NCBI GenBank assembly: GCA_030123525.1
Contig: CP126125.1
Coordinates: 2,790,001-2,854,000 of the forward strand
Origin: ELB16-189 sp018266435
GTDB taxonomy: Bacteria; Bacteroidota; Bacteroidia; Cytophagales; Cyclobacteriaceae
DNA: 64,000 bases
Reading direction: 5' to 3'
Shown here in pieces: positions 61,850-64,000 of the stretch (positions are counted from its first letter, which is position 1; each line of letters begins with the position of its first letter). Under the pieces are notes generated by a model that was not told where the DNA came from, did not search any database, and saw only the letters and a program-made list of their open reading frames with translations. Both the position numbers and the translations under genes were made by a program.

Positions 61850-61945
61850 AGAACTGCAAGTAATGAAACTATCAGGGATTTTGGAAATAATTTACCCTTG
61901 CTGACTTACGATGATTACTTCTTTTAGAGGAAGTGAAATTGTTTC

Positions 61946-63262
61946 TCACTTTTTAGGTTCAATCAAAATACCTGCCCTGAAGTTTTCGGTTTTGATCATT
62001 TTTCCGGCTTCGTCAAACTCTTTCCATTCTTTGTGCTTGCGGTTGGCCACGTATTCACCTTGTTCTTTGATTTTGCCGTTGGGCCAATAGCTGGTGTACA
62101 TACCGTGCATGCGGCTGCCCACGTACTCACATTCACTCAGCAGTTTTCCGTCTTCATAATAATTTTTCACCGGACCGGTAATGAGGTTGAACTTCCAGGT
62201 TTCTTCTACTTTTTTAGCCCCGCTGGCATAGTACTGTGTGCGGATTCCGCTCAGGTCGCCTTCTTTATAATTTTCTTTGAGTGTTAGAGTTTTGCCATCA
62301 GAGGCATAGAAGTACCAGGGGCCGTGCGGCTTGCCTCGTCTGAAATTTTTCTCCACTATTTTATTACCTGTACTGTCGTACTCGTTTACTTCACTGTCTA
62401 TCCCGTTTAGTGCAACCTGCTCACGTACTCTTACCTTGCCATTGTGAAAGTAGTCGAGGTTAGTTCCCACCTTTGAGCCGAGGTTAAAATTATATTCATG
62501 CCTGGTTTTTCCATCGGCAAAATACCCTGCGTTGGTGCCGTGCAGTTTACCAAATTTGAAATGCCCCTTCAGCAGTAAGCGGCCGTTGGGGTCATAGTTG
62601 ATAAACTCGCCCACGGTTTCGCCATCTTTAATGGTGTAGATCAACTCCAGTTGTGCGTTAGGGTAAAATGATTTTAAATAGCCGCTAATATAACCGTCTT
62701 TGTAGTTGGCCTCGGTTTCGAGCACACCCGTTTCGTAATATGTCTTGGTTACCCCGTTAGGCTTTTCATTTTTATAGCTGATTTCTTTTTTAATCGTGCC
62801 TGAGGGGTAGTATTCTTTCACCAAACCATCGGGCTTACCTTTTACAAACAGGCCTTCTTGCTTGATTATTCCTGAAGGGAAATACGACTTTACGCTGTCA
62901 ACTAATTTATTGTTTTGGTAGAAAGCTGTTTGTATCGGTATGCCCTTTTCGTTATACACCTGAACGGTTCCGTGGCGAAGGCCATTTTCATAATTTATTT
63001 TTCGAAGCAGTGTGCCTTGCTCGTTGTATTCGTAAAACGTGCCCGATCTTACGCCATTGACAAATGTTCCTTCAATAGCTACTTTTCCATTTACAAAATA
63101 CTTGCGGTATTTGCCGTTCATTTCATTGTTGGCAGAAATGAAGTACTCTTCCTGTACACGCGAGTGAGTGGATGGATCGTAAAAGGTCTTTACTTCTTTT
63201 TGGGAAAAGACTTTTAAAAAAAGAATGAAAAGAAAAAGTGTTAAAAATTTTTCTTTGCGCAT
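61946..63262 (-). CDS. Exported MORN_2-repeat protein (YwqK-like)
   Basis: The 438-residue product has a signal peptide (about 1-20) and then about 16 tandem repeats of roughly 23 residues of the MORN_2 type, for example YYPSGTIKKEISYKNEKPNG and YWPNGKIKEQGEYVANRKH. Many Bacteroidota proteins of this kind are annotated as YwqK-like antitoxins, but with a signal peptide this one is more likely a periplasmic or surface beta-solenoid. No toxin gene is adjacent. It is read in the same direction as the thiolase gene, 36 bases after it, and may be co-transcribed with it. Confidence 0.85.
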   Translation of the reverse strand: MRKEKFLTLFLFILFLKVFSQKEVKTFYDPSTHSRVQEEYFISANNEMNGKYRKYFVNGKVAIEGTFVNGVRSGTFYEYNEQGTLLRKINYENGLRHGTVQVYNEKGIPIQTAFYQNNKLVDSVKSYFPSGIIKQEGLFVKGKPDGLVKEYYPSGTIKKEISYKNEKPNGVTKTYYETGVLETEANYKDGYISGYLKSFYPNAQLELIYTIKDGETVGEFINYDPNGRLLLKGHFKFGKLHGTNAGYFADGKTRHEYNFNLGSKVGTNLDYFHNGKVRVREQVALNGIDSEVNEYDSTGNKIVEKNFRRGKPHGPWYFYASDGKTLTLKENYKEGDLSGIRTQYYASGAKKVEETWKFNLITGPVKNYYEDGKLLSECEYVGSRMHGMYTSYWPNGKIKEQGEYVANRKHKEWKEFDEAGKMIKTENFRAGILIEPKK

Positions 63263-63298
63263 GCGAACGTGATAACGCTGAAATTAAAAATTAATTGC

Positions 63299-64000
63299 TT
63301 ACATCCGTTCAAGTACCACTGCCGAAGCGCCACCTCCACCGTTGCAAATTCCGGCTACGCCTATGGAGGCATTGTTTTGTTTCAACACATTTGCCAGTGT
63401 GATAGTGATGCGCGCACCAGATGCACCGAGCGGGTGACCAATTGCCACAGCACCCCCATTAACATTCACTTTTTCCGGATTGAGACCAAGCTTGATGTTA
63501 TTGGCAATGGCCACAGCACTGAATGCTTCGTTGATTTCGTAATAGCCTACTTCTTTGGCATCTACTCCGGCCATTTTCATAGCCTTGGGTATGGCCAGCG
63601 AGGGAGTGGTGGTAAACCACATTGGGTCTTGTGCCGCATCGGCAAAACCACGAATTTTTACTAATGGAGCAAGACCTAACTCTTTTGCTTTGGCAGCGCT
63701 CATTAGTACAACTGCGGCAGCCCCATCGTTGATGGTGGATGCATTGGCGGCTGTTACGGTTCCTTCTTTTGTAAACACTGGTTTCAGGCCGGGTATTTTT
63801 TCGAAGTTTACATTTTTATATTCTTCGTCTTCACTAAACAGGGTAACGTCTCCCTTTTTTCCGACAATCTCAACGGGCGTCACTTCATCGTTAAATTTTC
63901 CGGCAGCCCAGGCAGCAGCTGCCCGCTTGTAAGAATTGATAGCGTAGTTGTCCTGATCCTGGCGGCTGATATTCATTTCTTTAGCGGTGTTGTCGGCACA
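63299..64000 (-). CDS. Acetyl-CoA C-acyltransferase (thiolase), 5' part beyond the window
   Basis: The visible 233 residues are the C-terminal half of a thiolase, and the frame continues open to the window edge. Marks are ASTINDGAAAVVLMSA, the catalytic His region NEAFSAVA, NGGAVAIGHPLGASGAR and the catalytic Cys region ICNGGGGASA. The enzyme either cleaves 3-ketoacyl-CoA or condenses two acetyl-CoA. The first catalytic Cys lies outside the window. The apparent ATG at 63976 is internal. Confidence 0.94.
   Translation of the reverse strand, partial: CADNTAKEMNISRQDQDNYAINSYKRAAAAWAAGKFNDEVTPVEIVGKKGDVTLFSEDEEYKNVNFEKIPGLKPVFTKEGTVTAANASTINDGAAAVVLMSAAKAKELGLAPLVKIRGFADAAQDPMWFTTTPSLAIPKAMKMAGVDAKEVGYYEINEAFSAVAIANNIKLGLNPEKVNVNGGAVAIGHPLGASGARITITLANVLKQNNASIGVAGICNGGGGASAVVLERM

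Noticed and set aside
61946..63262. Toxin-antitoxin locus suggested by the YwqK label
   Set aside because: The product is exported and there is no toxin-like gene beside it. Repeat similarity alone does not support the label.
1..64000. CRISPR arrays, tRNA or rRNA genes, insertion sequences, phage or integrase genes
   Set aside because: None was recognised: no regularly spaced repeats, no tRNA-like TTCGAATCC arms in a plausible cloverleaf and no transposase or integrase motifs.

Overview
This window comes from a chromosome of a Bacteroidota bacterium, most likely of the order Cytophagales. The family evidence is a giant secreted protein with a C-terminal type IX secretion sorting domain, a TamL-type lipoprotein, a YfhO-family membrane protein, orphan FtsX/MacB-type permeases without an ATPase, a LuxE-like acyl-protein synthetase, many lipoproteins, and a KDO pathway gene (kdsB) that implies a Gram-negative outer membrane. 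Start sites are preceded by A/T-rich leaders rather than strong Shine-Dalgarno sites, and several promoters fit the Bacteroidota TTTG / TAnnTTTG pattern. No rRNA, tRNA, CRISPR array, transposase, integrase or phage gene was seen. The order assignment is inference from gene content.

Layout. 1-0.36 kb: remnants of an outer-membrane-protein-like gene broken across frames. 0.46-6.5 kb: an NTF2-like lipoprotein, then YfhO protein, a GH20 hexosaminidase lipoprotein and an M20 metallopeptidase read in one direction. 6.66-14.9 kb: a tight three-gene set encoding a KRE9/KNH-domain membrane-anchored protein, a 2088-residue surface protein (BNR propeller, FN3, FG-GAP/VCBS, UnbV, Ig-like, T9SS tail) and an exported caspase-like protease. 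This is the strongest candidate for an undescribed module. 15.0-19.3 kb (minus): an FtsX permease behind a possible sigma-54 promoter, and a molybdopterin oxidoreductase fused to a haem-b membrane domain. 19.7-25.0 kb: galactokinase plus SSS symporter, then another FtsX permease. 25.1-29.5 kb: three consecutive exported amidohydrolase-family proteins, of which only the middle one keeps the metal ligands. 29.6-33.1 kb: Y-family DNA polymerase, kdsB and an rRNA m5C methyltransferase. 33.1-43.4 kb: fumarylacetoacetase, gyrA, a TPR protein, a polysaccharide deacetylase, an AsmA-like protein and alanine dehydrogenase.

43.7-55.6 kb: two different alpha-beta fused 2-oxoacid dehydrogenase E1 genes flank lipoproteins, a LuxE-like protein, a penicillin acylase family protein, a GDSL esterase, a TerB-like protein, riboflavin synthase and a Gln/Asn-rich protein. 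The first E1 has a reciprocal Asp/Asn exchange at the two Mg-thiamine ligands. A 37-residue lipoprotein gene with a good promoter lies at 47.98 kb. 55.6-64 kb: TamL, a TrmH/SpoU methyltransferase, then a purC-STAS-rnz-yhhQ minus-strand group, a MORN-repeat protein and the 3' part of a thiolase gene cut by the window edge.

Most of the window is core metabolism and envelope biology in short operons. All functions are read from motifs by eye; no database search was possible.
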